Of a stretch of DNA of 64,000 nt, positions 44,848 to 54,769 are shown in pieces; position 1 is the first letter of the stretch; each line of letters opens with the position of its first letter. The DNA comes from GAS188 sp963794475. GTDB taxonomy: Bacteria > Pseudomonadota > Alphaproteobacteria > Rhizobiales > Beijerinckiaceae. Below the pieces are notes generated by a model. The model searched no databases. It was not told the DNA's origin and saw only the letters and a list, made by a program, of their open reading frames with translations. The translations under genes were made by a program, and so were the position numbers. The stretch spans positions 62,001 to 126,000 of the forward strand of contig CAWCDW010000009.1 of the NCBI GenBank assembly GCA_963794475.1, given 5' to 3'.

Positions 44848-47800
44848 ATGCGCCTTCTCCGCCTCGATCTTACGCGCTACGGCGCCTTCACGGATCAATC
44901 ATTGCGCTTGCGCGAAGACGCGCGGCTGCATGTGCTTTACGGCCGCAACGAAGCCGGCAAGAGCACGGCGCTCTCAGCGATCACCGATCTCCTCTTCGGC
45001 TTCGAGAACCGCACCGCCTTCGACTTTCTCCATGCGGCTTCCGATTTGCGGGTCGGCGCGCACATCCGCGCGCGAGACGGCGCCGAGCTCGCCTTCCGCC
45101 GTCGCAAGGGGCGTCGCGACACCCTGCTCGATGCGAAGGAGAAGCCGCTCGGCGACGACGCGCTCGCGCCCTTCCTGCAAGGCCTCACGCGCGACGTCTT
45201 CATCCGCGCCTTCGGGCTTTCGACCGTGACCTTGCGCGAGGGCGCGCATGAAATGCTGCGTGTCGAGGGCGAGACCGGCGCGACGCTCTTTGCTGCCGCC
45301 TCGGGCTTGCGCGAATCCGGTGAATTGCGCTTGGCACTCAACACCGAGGCAGAAGAAATCTTTGCACCGAGGGCGAGCAAGACGCGGCGTTTTTACCAGG
45401 CGCTCGAGCGCCACGACGCCGCGCGCCGAGCCATGCGAGAGAGCGAGCTTCGCGTCGGCGATTGGAAGGAACTCAACGCTCGCATCGAGGCCTTGCGGCT
45501 TGAGCTCGCCGCGATCGACCGCCGGCGTGGCGAGACCATGGCCGAGCAGGCAAGGCTGCAACGGCTGAAGCGCCTTGCTCCCTTGGCGCGGTCGCTCGAT
45601 GAGGCCTCGGCGAGGTTCGACGATTCGGGGCCCGTGCCGGCGCTGCCTTCAGGTTTCGCGCAGCGGCTGCGCGCCGCGCTCGAAGCCGAGAGCGCCGCGG
45701 CGCAAAGGCATCGCGAATGCGCGGCGTCGATCGAAGAGCTCGCGGGCGAGCGCGACGGCTTGTCGATCGACAAGGCGCTCGTCGCGCGGTCAGGCGAGGT
45801 CGCCGTGCTCTTTGCCGAAACGGGCCGTTATGCCAAGGCGAGAGAGGATCTGCCCGGAGTCGATCGCGAAGCCGAGGCGATGCGCGCGGGGCTCGAGATG
45901 CTGGCGCGGCGCCTCGGCCTGACACAGGCGAGCGAGATCAAGTCCCGCCAGCCCTCCGACGCCGAGCTTGCTCACCTGCGTGTGCTCTGCCGCGAGGGGC
46001 GCGCCATCGAAGCGGAGCTCGCGAGACACAGCGCCGAACTTGCGCGCGAGCGCCAAAACCAGGGTTCGCTGCAAACGGAGCTTGCGGCGGCGGGCGGGGC
46101 GCCGATCGACCCCGAGCCGTTACGGGAAGAGCTCGCCGCCGTCGCTCCGACGCTGCGGCGCCTCGAGCAGCGCGCCGAGATCGAGCCGGCGATCGAGGCC
46201 GAGGCGAAGGCGCTTGCCGAGGCGGGACGCCGGCTTTCGCCGCCTGTCGCCTCGCTCGACGCGCTCGCCGGCGTCTCCGTGCCCGGACAGCAAACCATCG
46301 GACGCTTCCGCAAGGAGCAGGACGCGCACGCCAAGACCTTGGATCGCGCGGAAGAGGAAGCGCGAGCGGCCGAACGCGAGTGCCGCGGCATCGAGGCCGA
46401 GCTCGAAAACGTCGAAGGTTCGCGCGCCGTGCCGAGCCTTGCGGCCATCGCGGCCGCGCGCGGCGAGCGCGAGACGCTGTGGGAGCGCCTTCGGACCGCG
46501 CTCTTCGGGGCCGCGCTCCCGGCGCCCGAGCGCGCCGCTTCCGTCGCCGCCTTCGAGCGGCAGGCGGCGCATGCGGATCGCCTCGCCGATGAGGCGCTCG
46601 GCGATGCGCAGCGCGTCGCCCAGCATGGCTTGCTCACGCAACAGCTTCTCGAGGCGCGCGAGCGGAAGACGAACGCGGAAGCAGCGCTTGCGGATGCGGA
46701 GCGTTGCGGGCGCGAGGCGGGCGAGAAGTGGCGCGCCGCCTGGGCCATGTCAGGCATCTCGCCCTTGCCGCCTGCCGAAATGGCGGAGTGGTCGCTCCAG
46801 ATCTCGGCCTTGCTCGATCGCCGCGCCGACCTCCTCGCGCGTCGCGAGAAGCTTCGGGCGCTCATCGCGGAAGATCGCGCGCTCGCGCCGCGCTTGCGGG
46901 CGGTGGGGCGAGCGGCGGCCCTCGCCGACGTCGAGGAGGCGCGAAGCCTCGAGCTCGCGCAGCGCCTCGAGGCCCGTCTGCGCAAGCTCGCGGAAAGCTG
47001 GGAGACGGCACGCCGGCAAAAAACGAAGATCGACACCGCGCGCGAGCGAATCGCCGAGCTTGATGGCTCGGCGAAGGAGGCGGAGCGCCGATCCACCGAA
47101 TGGAAAGAACGCTGGCGCGCTCTTTTGCCGAAGCTTGGCCTTTCTGCTGGCGCGGGGCTCGATGAAGCCGAGGCTGCACTCGGGGCGTGGGGCGAGGCGC
47201 CGGATGCTCTCGCGCGGCTCGCCCGGGAGGAACGGCGCATCGCCGGCATGCAGCGCGACAACGCGGATTTCGAGAAGCGCATCACCGATTTACTCTCGGC
47301 CTTGGCGCAAGACCTCGAGGGATTTCCTTTCGAGGCCGCGGCCAAGATGCTGCATGAGCGCGCCCAGGCCGCTGCCACGGTTGCGGCGCGTCGCGAGGAT
47401 TGCGTGAGGCGGCTCGGCATTGCGGCGAACAAGGAGAAGATCGCGAAGGCTGCGCTCACGGATGCGCGCTCGGCGCTCGCTTCCCTTATGACGGAGGCCC
47501 GGCTCGATAAGGATGAGAACCTCACCACGCTTCTCGCGCGTCTCGACGCACGTTCGGCTCTCGAAAAAGCCGTGCGCGACAAGCGTGACGAATTGCTGCG
47601 CGCCGCCGATGGCTTCGCGGAGGAGGCGATTCGCGCCGAGCTCTCGAGCTTCAGTGCGGAGCTCGCCGAGCAAAGGCTGTCGGAGCTCGAAGGAGAGCGT
47701 GCGCGGCTCGATCACGACGGCAAGGAAGCCTTCGCGGCGCTCGACCGCGAGGAACGACACAAGAAGGGCCTTGAAACCGGTGTCGGCGCCGAGGTCGCGG

Positions 47801-48336
47801 CGCAGATGCGCCGCAACGCGGAAGCCGAATTGGTCGCGGCCGCGCGCGAATGGGCGGTGCTCAAGCTCGGTGCGCTCCTCCTCGGCACGGCCATCGAGCG
47901 CCACCGAGAGGCTTCGCAAAACCCGCTCCTGGCGCGCGCCGGCGATTTGTTCCGCGCGCTCACCGGGGGCGCCTTCGCCGGCCTCGCCTCGATTTACGAC
48001 GAGGATGATCGCCCGGTTCTCGTGGGCAAGCGAGTCGGGGGCGAGAGCATCAAGATCGACGGCTTGAGCGAGGGCACGCGCGACCAGCTCTACCTGGCCT
48101 TGCGGCTTGCCTATATCGAAAGCTACGCGGCGAAGCTCGACCCGCCGCCCTTCATCGCCGACGATATCTTTGTCACCTTCGACGACGAGCGGACCGCCCA
48201 TGGCATCGAGGCGCTCGCCGACATCGGCAAGCAAGTGCAATGCCTCCTCTTCACCCACCACCGCCGGACAGCGGAGATCGCGGCCGCCCGGCTCGGCGAA
48301 AGCGTCGACATCATCGAGCTATCATCCCGCAGCTGA
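44848..48336 (+). CDS. Large AAA/SMC-like ATPase, YhaN/SbcC type
   Basis: The 1,162-residue protein has an N-terminal Walker A in YGRNEAGKSTALSAITDLL (residues about 31-49), two long helical coiled-coil regions covering most of residues 170-1,000, and a C-terminal ABC half with the signature DGLSEGTRDQLYLALRL near 1,070 and Walker B FIADDIFVTFDD near 1,105. This is an ABC-type hairpin ATPase that joins with the SbcD protein encoded just upstream. Coiled coils are rich in Ala, Glu and Arg. No zinc hook CxxC was found in the middle, which sets it apart from canonical SbcC/Rad50 and agrees with YhaN. Confidence 0.9.
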   Translation: MRLLRLDLTRYGAFTDQSLRLREDARLHVLYGRNEAGKSTALSAITDLLFGFENRTAFDFLHAASDLRVGAHIRARDGAELAFRRRKGRRDTLLDAKEKPLGDDALAPFLQGLTRDVFIRAFGLSTVTLREGAHEMLRVEGETGATLFAAASGLRESGELRLALNTEAEEIFAPRASKTRRFYQALERHDAARRAMRESELRVGDWKELNARIEALRLELAAIDRRRGETMAEQARLQRLKRLAPLARSLDEASARFDDSGPVPALPSGFAQRLRAALEAESAAAQRHRECAASIEELAGERDGLSIDKALVARSGEVAVLFAETGRYAKAREDLPGVDREAEAMRAGLEMLARRLGLTQASEIKSRQPSDAELAHLRVLCREGRAIEAELARHSAELARERQNQGSLQTELAAAGGAPIDPEPLREELAAVAPTLRRLEQRAEIEPAIEAEAKALAEAGRRLSPPVASLDALAGVSVPGQQTIGRFRKEQDAHAKTLDRAEEEARAAERECRGIEAELENVEGSRAVPSLAAIAAARGERETLWERLRTALFGAALPAPERAASVAAFERQAAHADRLADEALGDAQRVAQHGLLTQQLLEARERKTNAEAALADAERCGREAGEKWRAAWAMSGISPLPPAEMAEWSLQISALLDRRADLLARREKLRALIAEDRALAPRLRAVGRAAALADVEEARSLELAQRLEARLRKLAESWETARRQKTKIDTARERIAELDGSAKEAERRSTEWKERWRALLPKLGLSAGAGLDEAEAALGAWGEAPDALARLAREERRIAGMQRDNADFEKRITDLLSALAQDLEGFPFEAAAKMLHERAQAAATVAARREDCVRRLGIAANKEKIAKAALTDARSALASLMTEARLDKDENLTTLLARLDARSALEKAVRDKRDELLRAADGFAEEAIRAELSSFSAELAEQRLSELEGERARLDHDGKEAFAALDREERHKKGLETGVGAEVAAQMRRNAEAELVAAAREWAVLKLGALLLGTAIERHREASQNPLLARAGDLFRALTGGAFAGLASIYDEDDRPVLVGKRVGGESIKIDGLSEGTRDQLYLALRLAYIESYAAKLDPPPFIADDIFVTFDDERTAHGIEALADIGKQVQCLLFTHHRRTAEIAAARLGESVDIIELSSRS

Positions 48337-48515
48337 AATTACGTAGTGTCGCTAGCGGTAGCGTCCAGGGGCCATCAATGATTACCTATAGGACCTTCTT
48401 GCACATCTGGCCCGCTCCATCCGCCGTTTTTGAACGCAGAGCGCCATGCGTTATCCTGTAAGTACCAGCGATGCCGATCCCAGCCTTGGAGAGCGCATGG
48501 AATTGCGGCATTGGC

Positions 48516-48905
48516 TCACAAGGATCTAAGCCCAAGATGCTCCTCCATGGGGAGGAAATCGCGATCGTCATGCAGCAGCAGGTGGTTATGTTCGATACAG
48601 AACGTGCCAATAATAATGTCGGCGGTCTTTCGGACCGTGACGCCGAGGTCTCTCAATTTGCGATAGTTCCGGGCAGCACGAGGAGCCAAATTGGTGTCTA
48701 AGAGCGGCACAAGGGTATATTGGCGCATTCCGCGTTCGATGCGCGCAGCATGGGCCTCATCTCGGGCGCCTTGGAGAATTTCGAGTAAAATGAGATCGCC
48801 GATCAGAAGCGGTTCTCGACTCGCGGCGGCTTCTAGTTTGGCGGTCTCAGGCGTTCGATGACCGCGTAGGTGCGCGATCCACACGGAGCTATCGACGAGA
48901 ATCAC
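48516..48905 (-). CDS. vapC: VapC-type PIN-domain toxin
   Basis: The 129-residue ribonuclease toxin begins with VILVDSSVWIAHLRG. Acidic PIN residues are Asp4 in this motif, Glu in DLILLEILQG near 40, Asp in TADIIIGTF near 97 and Asp in LLHDDRDF near 113. It starts with a GTG at 48905 that overlaps the stop of the antitoxin (GTGA), the usual VapBC coupling. It probably cleaves tRNA or rRNA when free. The two genes look less GC-rich than the flanks, suggesting recent arrival. Confidence 0.88.
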   Translation of the reverse strand: MILVDSSVWIAHLRGHRTPETAKLEAAASREPLLIGDLILLEILQGARDEAHAARIERGMRQYTLVPLLDTNLAPRAARNYRKLRDLGVTVRKTADIIIGTFCIEHNHLLLHDDRDFLPMEEHLGLRSL

Positions 48906-49111
48906 GATTGGCCCAGAGAACGGCCTCGTCGCATCTTGTCCAGGTTGCCTCCCCACCCCAGCCTTTTGAGTTGCGCAAGCGCCTTGACCTGCTTGCGAAC
49001 ACGAACCAGCAGTCGCAAGCCTTCTTCCACCGTGGCGCGTTTAGTCGCCAAACCCGTCGCGGTCATTGCTTGCAACAGCAATTCATCGTCGATTTCGATA
49101 TTCGTCCGCAT
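48902..49111 (-). CDS. vapB: VapB-type antitoxin
   Basis: The 69-residue protein begins MRTNIEIDDELLLQAMTATG, the ribbon-helix-helix start of VapB-like DUF2191 antitoxins, and ends in a basic tail (WGGNLDKMRRGRSLGQS) that would wrap the toxin. The start is the ATG at 49111; the upstream in-frame extension has no homologous look. It neutralises VapC and, with it, represses the operon at the palindrome just upstream. Confidence 0.85.
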   Translation of the reverse strand: MRTNIEIDDELLLQAMTATGLATKRATVEEGLRLLVRVRKQVKALAQLKRLGWGGNLDKMRRGRSLGQS

Positions 49112-49128
49112 CGTCGTTGACTCAGTAA

Positions 49129-49156
49129 TGTGTATTGATCGCTTATCATATACACA
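49129..49156 (-). promoter_or_regulatory. VapBC operator and promoter
   Basis: A 28-base near-perfect palindrome lies 18 bases upstream of vapB: TGTGTAT-TGAT on the left (49129-49139) and ATCA-T-ATACACA on the right (49145-49156). Read toward vapB it contains TATGAT, a good -10 hexamer, and TTGCCG lies about 18 bases farther upstream. Binding of VapBC here would block RNA polymerase, as known for other vapBC operons. Confidence 0.7.
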
Positions 49157-49480
49157 CTTTCGCACCCCCGGCAATGCTGCGGCGCCCCTATGACTTACGG
49201 CTTGAGCTCGGCTATAGCGTTGATCAAGGTCGGTGGGAGTGCGGGTCAATACCTCAAGGAAACGAGGGCGATAGCGTAGAGATGGTGCTCAGCGTCATCC
49301 TTCGTGGGCCGCCACTCCCCAATCGAGCCGGTCACCGATAAGTGACCTCGGTTAGGCGGCCAAAAGTTGGTCGTGTCGAGCCCGACATAAGCCAGCGCGC
49401 AGCTCCCGCAATTGCCGGAGAGCGCGGGCTCCGATGACTGCTTCGCTTCTCGCTAGTTCCAGCACGCGCCCCGTTCACCA
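49157..49480. other. Intergenic region, possible gene remnant
   Basis: No complete gene is seen in this 324-base stretch between the vapB promoter and the end of the ABC transporter operon. On the minus strand an open frame from about 49405 to 49250 reads AYVGLDTTNFWPPNRGHLSV and onward to a stop near 49247, but it lacks a start, so it may be an old fragment. A short inverted repeat GGTCAC-CGATAA-GTGACC sits at 49330-49347. Confidence 0.4.
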
Positions 49481-50256
49481 TCACGCCAAAGCATGGCCTT
49501 CCGAGGTGATGGTGCCCGAGCGCCGCCGCGCCCCGTGCACGATATCCTCGAAGAGGCGATCGACCCATATGGCAAGAAGCGCCACGACCACCGCGCCCTC
49601 GAGCACATAGGCCGGGTTCGATGCCGAAAGCCCCTCGATGATCGGCGATCCGAGCGTGAGCGCACCGATGGTCGAGCCGATCGTCGCCGTGCCGATGTTG
49701 ATGATCACCGCGATGCGGATGCCGTTGAGGATGATGGGCAAGGCCAAAGGCAACTCGACATCGGCGAGCATCCGCAGGCGCGAAAAGCCGAGGCCTTCGG
49801 CGGCGTCCTTCACGTCGCGCGAGACGGCGGTCAGGCCGGCGATCGTGTTCTCCGTGATCGGCAGCGCTGCATAGACGGCAAGCGCGACGAGCGTCGGCGG
49901 CCCGCCGTAACCGAGAAGCGGCACGGAGATCGCGAGCACCGCGACCGGTGGGAATGTCTGGCCGATCGCGGCGATGGCGTTGATCAGCGGTGCGAACTCG
50001 GCGCCGCTTCGGCGGGTGGCGAAAATGCCGGCCGAGACGCCGATAATAGCGGCCGCCGTCGTCGAAGCGAGGACGAGGGCAAGATGCGACAAAACGAGTT
50101 CGACGAAGCTTGCGCGCTCATAGACCGGCCGCTCGAGCTGCGGGAAGAGCCAATGCATCGGCGCGAAAAGATGCGGCAGGGCGAGCACGATCGCCATGAG
50201 CGCCGCGGCGAGCGCCCAGGTGAGCGGCGATATCCCGAAGGGTCGCGGCATCGCAG

Positions 50257-50260
<4 letters not shown>
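49481..50260 (-). CDS. yehW: Quaternary amine ABC transporter permease (YehW-like)
   Basis: The 259-residue membrane protein is a binding-protein-dependent permease with the EAA-loop region AEGLGFSRLRMLADVELPLALP near 165 and family motifs IGQTFPPVAVLAI near 95 and IGALTLGSPI near 205. It pairs with the larger permease of the same operon. The four-gene order (binding protein, 383-residue permease, ATPase, short permease) is that of E. coli osmF-yehY-yehX-yehW. Overlap with the ATPase stop by four bases (50257-50260) indicates coupled translation. Confidence 0.86.
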
Positions 50261-51184
<924 letters not shown>

Positions 51185-51209
51185 ATTGCCCTCGTCGCGT
51201 GCCTATTCG

Positions 51210-52361
51210 TCACGGCGTCCGCCTCGCCATGCCGAGCAGAATCTGGAAGATGAAATCGACGCCGAGCGCCATGAAGATCGTTGGCACCGCGCCAAGCAGC
51301 ATGAGATCGAGCGCGCGCTGGCCGAGCCCGAGGAAGACGAAGCTTCCAAGGCCGCCCGCGCCGATGAGGGCGGCGACGACCGCAAGCCCGATCGCCTGCA
51401 CGGTGACGATGCGAAGCCCGGAGAGGAGAACGGGGAGCGCGATCGGCGCCTCGACGCGCAAGAGGATCTGCCCGCCCGTCATTCCCATGCCGCGCGCCGT
51501 CTCGACCACCGAGGCCGGCACGCTCGCGAGCCCCGCGAAGGCGCCCCGCGCCATCGGCAAAAGCGAATAGAGCACAAGCGCGATGATGGCGGGCGCGACG
51601 CCGATGCCGGAGATGCCGAGCTGGCGCAGCTTCGGAAAGGCGTCGGACAGCGCGGCGAGCGGCCCGATCAAGAGGCCGAAGAGCGCGATCGACGGGATGG
51701 TCTGCACGATGTCGAGCCCGCCGAAGACGAGGGTATGCCAGCGCGGCCGGCGCTGCGCCAGGATGCCAAGCGGTACGCCGATGAGGAGCGCGAGAAGCAC
51801 CGAAACCAGGACAAGGAAGGCGTGACGCTGGACGGCGTCGGCGAAGGCTTCGCGCCGGTTCGCCGCTTCCTTGGCGAGCGAGAGCTGATCGAAGGCGCCC
51901 GAGAGCGCGGCGATGGCGAGCACGGCGACGACGCCGATCACGACGCCGGCCTTGGCCGCAAGGCCGGCGTCGAGGCGGCGCAAGGCATCGCCCGCCGCGA
52001 GCACCGCGCAAAGCTCCACGATCCAGAATCCGCCGGCAAGCGAGACGCGCGCGATCGGCGTCGACGTGGCGACGAGGCTCGTGGCGGCGGCTCCCGCGAC
52101 GAGCGGCAAGACGAGCGTGAGCGCGAGCGCGGCCGCGAGCGCGGCGAGGTGAAGCGCCCGGCTCGGTGGCAAGAACGCCGCCGCCGCGAGCACCGCGCCG
52201 CAAAGGATGATGAAGGCGAGGCTCGCCCCGCCCGCGGCCTCGACAAGCGCAATCGGGCGCCCGCTCACCAGGCGGTTCGGCGCAAATCCAAGAAACGAGA
52301 GCGCAAGCGCCGCCACCAGGGCCACGAGCACGAGGACGAGAAGGACGCGATTGCGGATCAT
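51210..52361 (-). CDS. yehY: Quaternary amine ABC transporter permease with extended N-terminus (YehY-like)
   Basis: The 383-residue permease has about eight or more membrane helices. Its first half is hydrophobic and poorly conserved; the second half holds the BPD-transport domain (QTIPSIALFGLLIG near 250, EDA/EAA-type TARGMGMTGGQILLRVEAP near 320 and IGAGGLGSFVFLGLG near 345). The length and domain order match E. coli YehY. Together with YehW it forms the channel for betaine-like solutes. It starts 60 bases after the binding-protein stop. Confidence 0.86.
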   Translation of the reverse strand: MIRNRVLLVLVLVALVAALALSFLGFAPNRLVSGRPIALVEAAGGASLAFIILCGAVLAAAAFLPPSRALHLAALAAALALTLVLPLVAGAAATSLVATSTPIARVSLAGGFWIVELCAVLAAGDALRRLDAGLAAKAGVVIGVVAVLAIAALSGAFDQLSLAKEAANRREAFADAVQRHAFLVLVSVLLALLIGVPLGILAQRRPRWHTLVFGGLDIVQTIPSIALFGLLIGPLAALSDAFPKLRQLGISGIGVAPAIIALVLYSLLPMARGAFAGLASVPASVVETARGMGMTGGQILLRVEAPIALPVLLSGLRIVTVQAIGLAVVAALIGAGGLGSFVFLGLGQRALDLMLLGAVPTIFMALGVDFIFQILLGMARRTP

Positions 52362-52421
52362 GCGCCCATCACGCGTCTTTTGCGGCGCGAGCCTCTTTCA
52401 CACGCGCGCCATTCGCCGCAC

Positions 52422-53363
52422 CTATTTGAGGAGACCTTTGTCCGTGAGATAGGCCTTCGCCACTTGCGCGGCGTCCTGGCCTTCGACGGCGATCTTGGCG
52501 TTCAACCCTTGCAAGGCCTCGAGCGTCAGCGTCGCGAAGGCGGGCTCGAGCGCGTCCTTGATCGCCGGGGCGCGATCGAGCACCTCCTGGCGCACCACCG
52601 GTGCCGGCTGATAGACCGGCTGCACATTGCGCGGATCGGAGAGCACGACGAGGTTGAGCGCGGCGATCGCACCATCCGTGCCATAAGCCATGGCGGCGTT
52701 GACGCCGGAGGTGCCGTCGGCGGCGGCCTTCTCGGTCGCGGCCGTGTCGCCGCCCGAGAATACGAGGAGCTGGTCGCTCTTGAGCTCGAAGCCGTAAGCC
52801 TTCTGGAAGGCCGGGAGCGCCGCGGCGCTTTCGACGAATTCCGCGGAGCCAGCGACCTTGACCTGGCCGCCACCCTTCACCCAGGCGGCGAAATCGTCCA
52901 GCGTCTTCAGCTTGTTCTTCTCGGCGACATCCTTGCGAACCGCGATCGCCCAAGTGTTGTCGGCGGGCGCCGGCGCGAGCCAGACGAGCTTGTTCTTCTG
53001 CAGGTCGAGCTCATGCGCCTTCTCCCAGGCCTTGTGCGCGTCTTTCCACAGAGGGTCGGAATCCATCGAGAAGAAGAAGCCGGCATTGCCGGTGTATTCG
53101 GGATAGATGTCGATCTCGCCCGCGATCAGGGCCGTGCGCACGATCTTGGTGTTGCCGAGCTGAACCTTGCTCACCACGTCGAGGCCTTTGTTGCGGAGCA
53201 AAAGCACGATCATATTGCCCAGGAGGGCGCCTTCGGTGTCGATCTTAGAGCCGACCGTCACCTTCTCGGCGGCATACGAAGGGGCGGCGACAATCGCCGA
53301 TGAGAGGGAAGCGGCGAGGAAAACCGCACCCGCCATCAGTCTGCGCGTCAACAACATGGTCAT
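52422..53363 (-). CDS. osmF: Quaternary amine ABC transporter substrate-binding protein (OsmF/YehZ-like)
   Basis: The 313-residue periplasmic protein has a Sec signal (LMAGAVFLAASLSSAIVAA) and an OpuAC-type binding domain beginning VTVGSKIDTEGALLGNMIVL, with GEIDIYPEYTGNAGFFF near 85, NTWAIAVRKDVAEKNKLKTLD near 145 and YGTDGAIAALNLVVL near 235. Aromatic residues in this class cage quaternary ammonium groups. It is the first gene of the four-gene importer. Known relatives bind glycine betaine with low affinity and are not always osmotic; the ligand here may be betaine or a demethylated product. Confidence 0.87.
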   Translation of the reverse strand: MTMLLTRRLMAGAVFLAASLSSAIVAAPSYAAEKVTVGSKIDTEGALLGNMIVLLLRNKGLDVVSKVQLGNTKIVRTALIAGEIDIYPEYTGNAGFFFSMDSDPLWKDAHKAWEKAHELDLQKNKLVWLAPAPADNTWAIAVRKDVAEKNKLKTLDDFAAWVKGGGQVKVAGSAEFVESAAALPAFQKAYGFELKSDQLLVFSGGDTAATEKAAADGTSGVNAAMAYGTDGAIAALNLVVLSDPRNVQPVYQPAPVVRQEVLDRAPAIKDALEPAFATLTLEALQGLNAKIAVEGQDAAQVAKAYLTDKGLLK

Positions 53364-53436
53364 CTCCCGTATTTATCGGCCATTCTCAGCTCGGGCATGT
53401 GCGACCGCGCCATCGCGGCCCGCATCCCGAAAGAAC

Positions 53437-54393
53437 TCAATGAGGTTGCGTCCGCAGCTGATCGAGCGGGCCGCCCACCTTGATCGAGCCGGGCAGCGGA
53501 TGCCCCACGATGGCTTCGGCGAGCTCGGCCGCCTCGATCAGCCTCGGAAGGTCGACGCCCGTGCGAATGCCCATCTCGTGCAGCATGAAGACGAGATCCT
53601 CGGTGCAGACATTGCCAGCCGCGCCCTTGTGGGCCGCGAAGGGGCAGCCGCCTAGCCCCGCCACGGCGGCGTCGAAAAGATCGACGCCCATCTCGAGGCC
53701 GGCGAGCGCATTGGCGATGCCCATGCCGCGCGTGTCGTGGAGATGGAGGCCGAGGCGAAGGTCGGGATGGCGCTCGCGCACGGCTCCGATCATGCGCTTG
53801 ATCGAAAGCGGTGTCGCCCAGGCCATGGTGTCGGCAAGCGAAAGGGTCTTGATGGTGAGATGGCTCTCGGCGGCGAGCGTGAGGATGTCATCGATGAGCC
53901 CAAGCACCTTCGGGATCGGCACCTCGCCTTCGAAATTGCAGCCGAAGGCCGCCATGATCGAGGCGCGGTCGACCGGAACGCCGTGACGCCCGTAGAGAGC
54001 GATGATCTCGCGTTGCGCCTCGAGGTTTTGCTTGAAATCGCGGTTCTGATTGCGCTTGAGAAAGGTTTCCGACGCCGTGAGCGAGATCGAGCCTTGCACA
54101 TCGAGGCGTCGCGCCGCGAGCGCGCGCTCGAAACCCTTGGCGTTGAGCCAAAGCGCCGTGTAGCGAACCCCTGGCTTGCGCTCGAAGCGCGCCACCACCT
54201 CGTCCGCATCGGCCCAGCCCGGGACATTCTTCGGATTGACGAAGGAGGCGACCTGAATCTGCTTCAAGCCCGTCGCCGAAAGCGCGTCGATCAACTCGAC
54301 CTTGCGCGATGTCGCGATCACGCCCTTCTCGAATTGGAAGCCCTCGCGTGGGCCTTCCTCGTTGATCTCGACGAATTTCGGCAGGTCGGACAT
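53437..54393 (-). CDS. Hydroxymethylglutaryl-CoA lyase family protein
   Basis: The 318-residue TIM-barrel enzyme matches HMG-CoA lyase, which cleaves HMG-CoA to acetyl-CoA and acetoacetate in leucine and ketone-body breakdown. It has EEGPREGFQFEKG at residue 13, GLGLHLHDTRGMGIANAL near 220 with metal-binding His residues, and the catalytic-loop Cys in AVAGLGGCPFAAHKGA near 255. I start at ATG 54393 (MSDLPKFVEI), which has GAGG upstream. It ends 73 bases before the importer start on the same strand. Confidence 0.88.
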   Translation of the reverse strand: MSDLPKFVEINEEGPREGFQFEKGVIATSRKVELIDALSATGLKQIQVASFVNPKNVPGWADADEVVARFERKPGVRYTALWLNAKGFERALAARRLDVQGSISLTASETFLKRNQNRDFKQNLEAQREIIALYGRHGVPVDRASIMAAFGCNFEGEVPIPKVLGLIDDILTLAAESHLTIKTLSLADTMAWATPLSIKRMIGAVRERHPDLRLGLHLHDTRGMGIANALAGLEMGVDLFDAAVAGLGGCPFAAHKGAAGNVCTEDLVFMLHEMGIRTGVDLPRLIEAAELAEAIVGHPLPGSIKVGGPLDQLRTQPH

Positions 54394-54403
54394 CGAAACC
54401 TCG

Positions 54404-54766
54404 TCACTTCCCATAATTCGCGGAAAGATAGGCCGCGATCTCCTTGGCGTCGGCATCGTCGATCGGCGCGCCGAAAGCTTTGATCATCTTCGCGACCTCA
54501 CCCTCCCAGCCGGCCTTGTCAATGAAGGGTGCATTCATCTGAATATAGTCGAGGCTGTGGCAGGCGCCGCAATTGTTGATCACCGTGTCGCGCCCGTGGC
54601 CTTCCTTCAGCGTGATGTCGCTCTCATCCGCGCGCGCCGTTTTGGCTCCCAGAATAAAAAGCCCAGCGGCGAGAATCATGGTCACGGCGCCCATGAGATA
54701 TCGCGTCGAGAGGGAAGCCGAACGCGTGCGCTTCAGCTCGAGCATGGGAGAATTCCGCTTTGTCAT
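54404..54766 (-). CDS. sorB: c-type cytochrome subunit of sulfite dehydrogenase
   Basis: The 120-residue protein has a signal anchor (YLMGAVTMILAAGLFILG), one heme c site NNCGACHSLDY near residue 65 and a C-terminal Met-bearing helical part (KMIKAFGAPIDDADAKEI). It lies directly downstream of sorA with a three-base gap, and the pair matches SorAB. SorB passes electrons from the molybdenum subunit to the respiratory chain. The start is ATG 54766. Confidence 0.88.
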   Translation of the reverse strand: MTKRNSPMLELKRTRSASLSTRYLMGAVTMILAAGLFILGAKTARADESDITLKEGHGRDTVINNCGACHSLDYIQMNAPFIDKAGWEGEVAKMIKAFGAPIDDADAKEIAAYLSANYGK

Positions 54767-54769
54767 GGT

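Noticed and set aside
45972..47582. 536-codon open frame antisense to the YhaN-like ATPase
   Set aside because: Ser/Arg/Ala-rich shadow of a coiled-coil gene; no start signal or domain.
51186..53303. 705-codon open frame on the plus strand
   Set aside because: Shadow of three well-supported ABC transporter genes on the minus strand; composition is Arg/Glu/Asp-rich with no motif.
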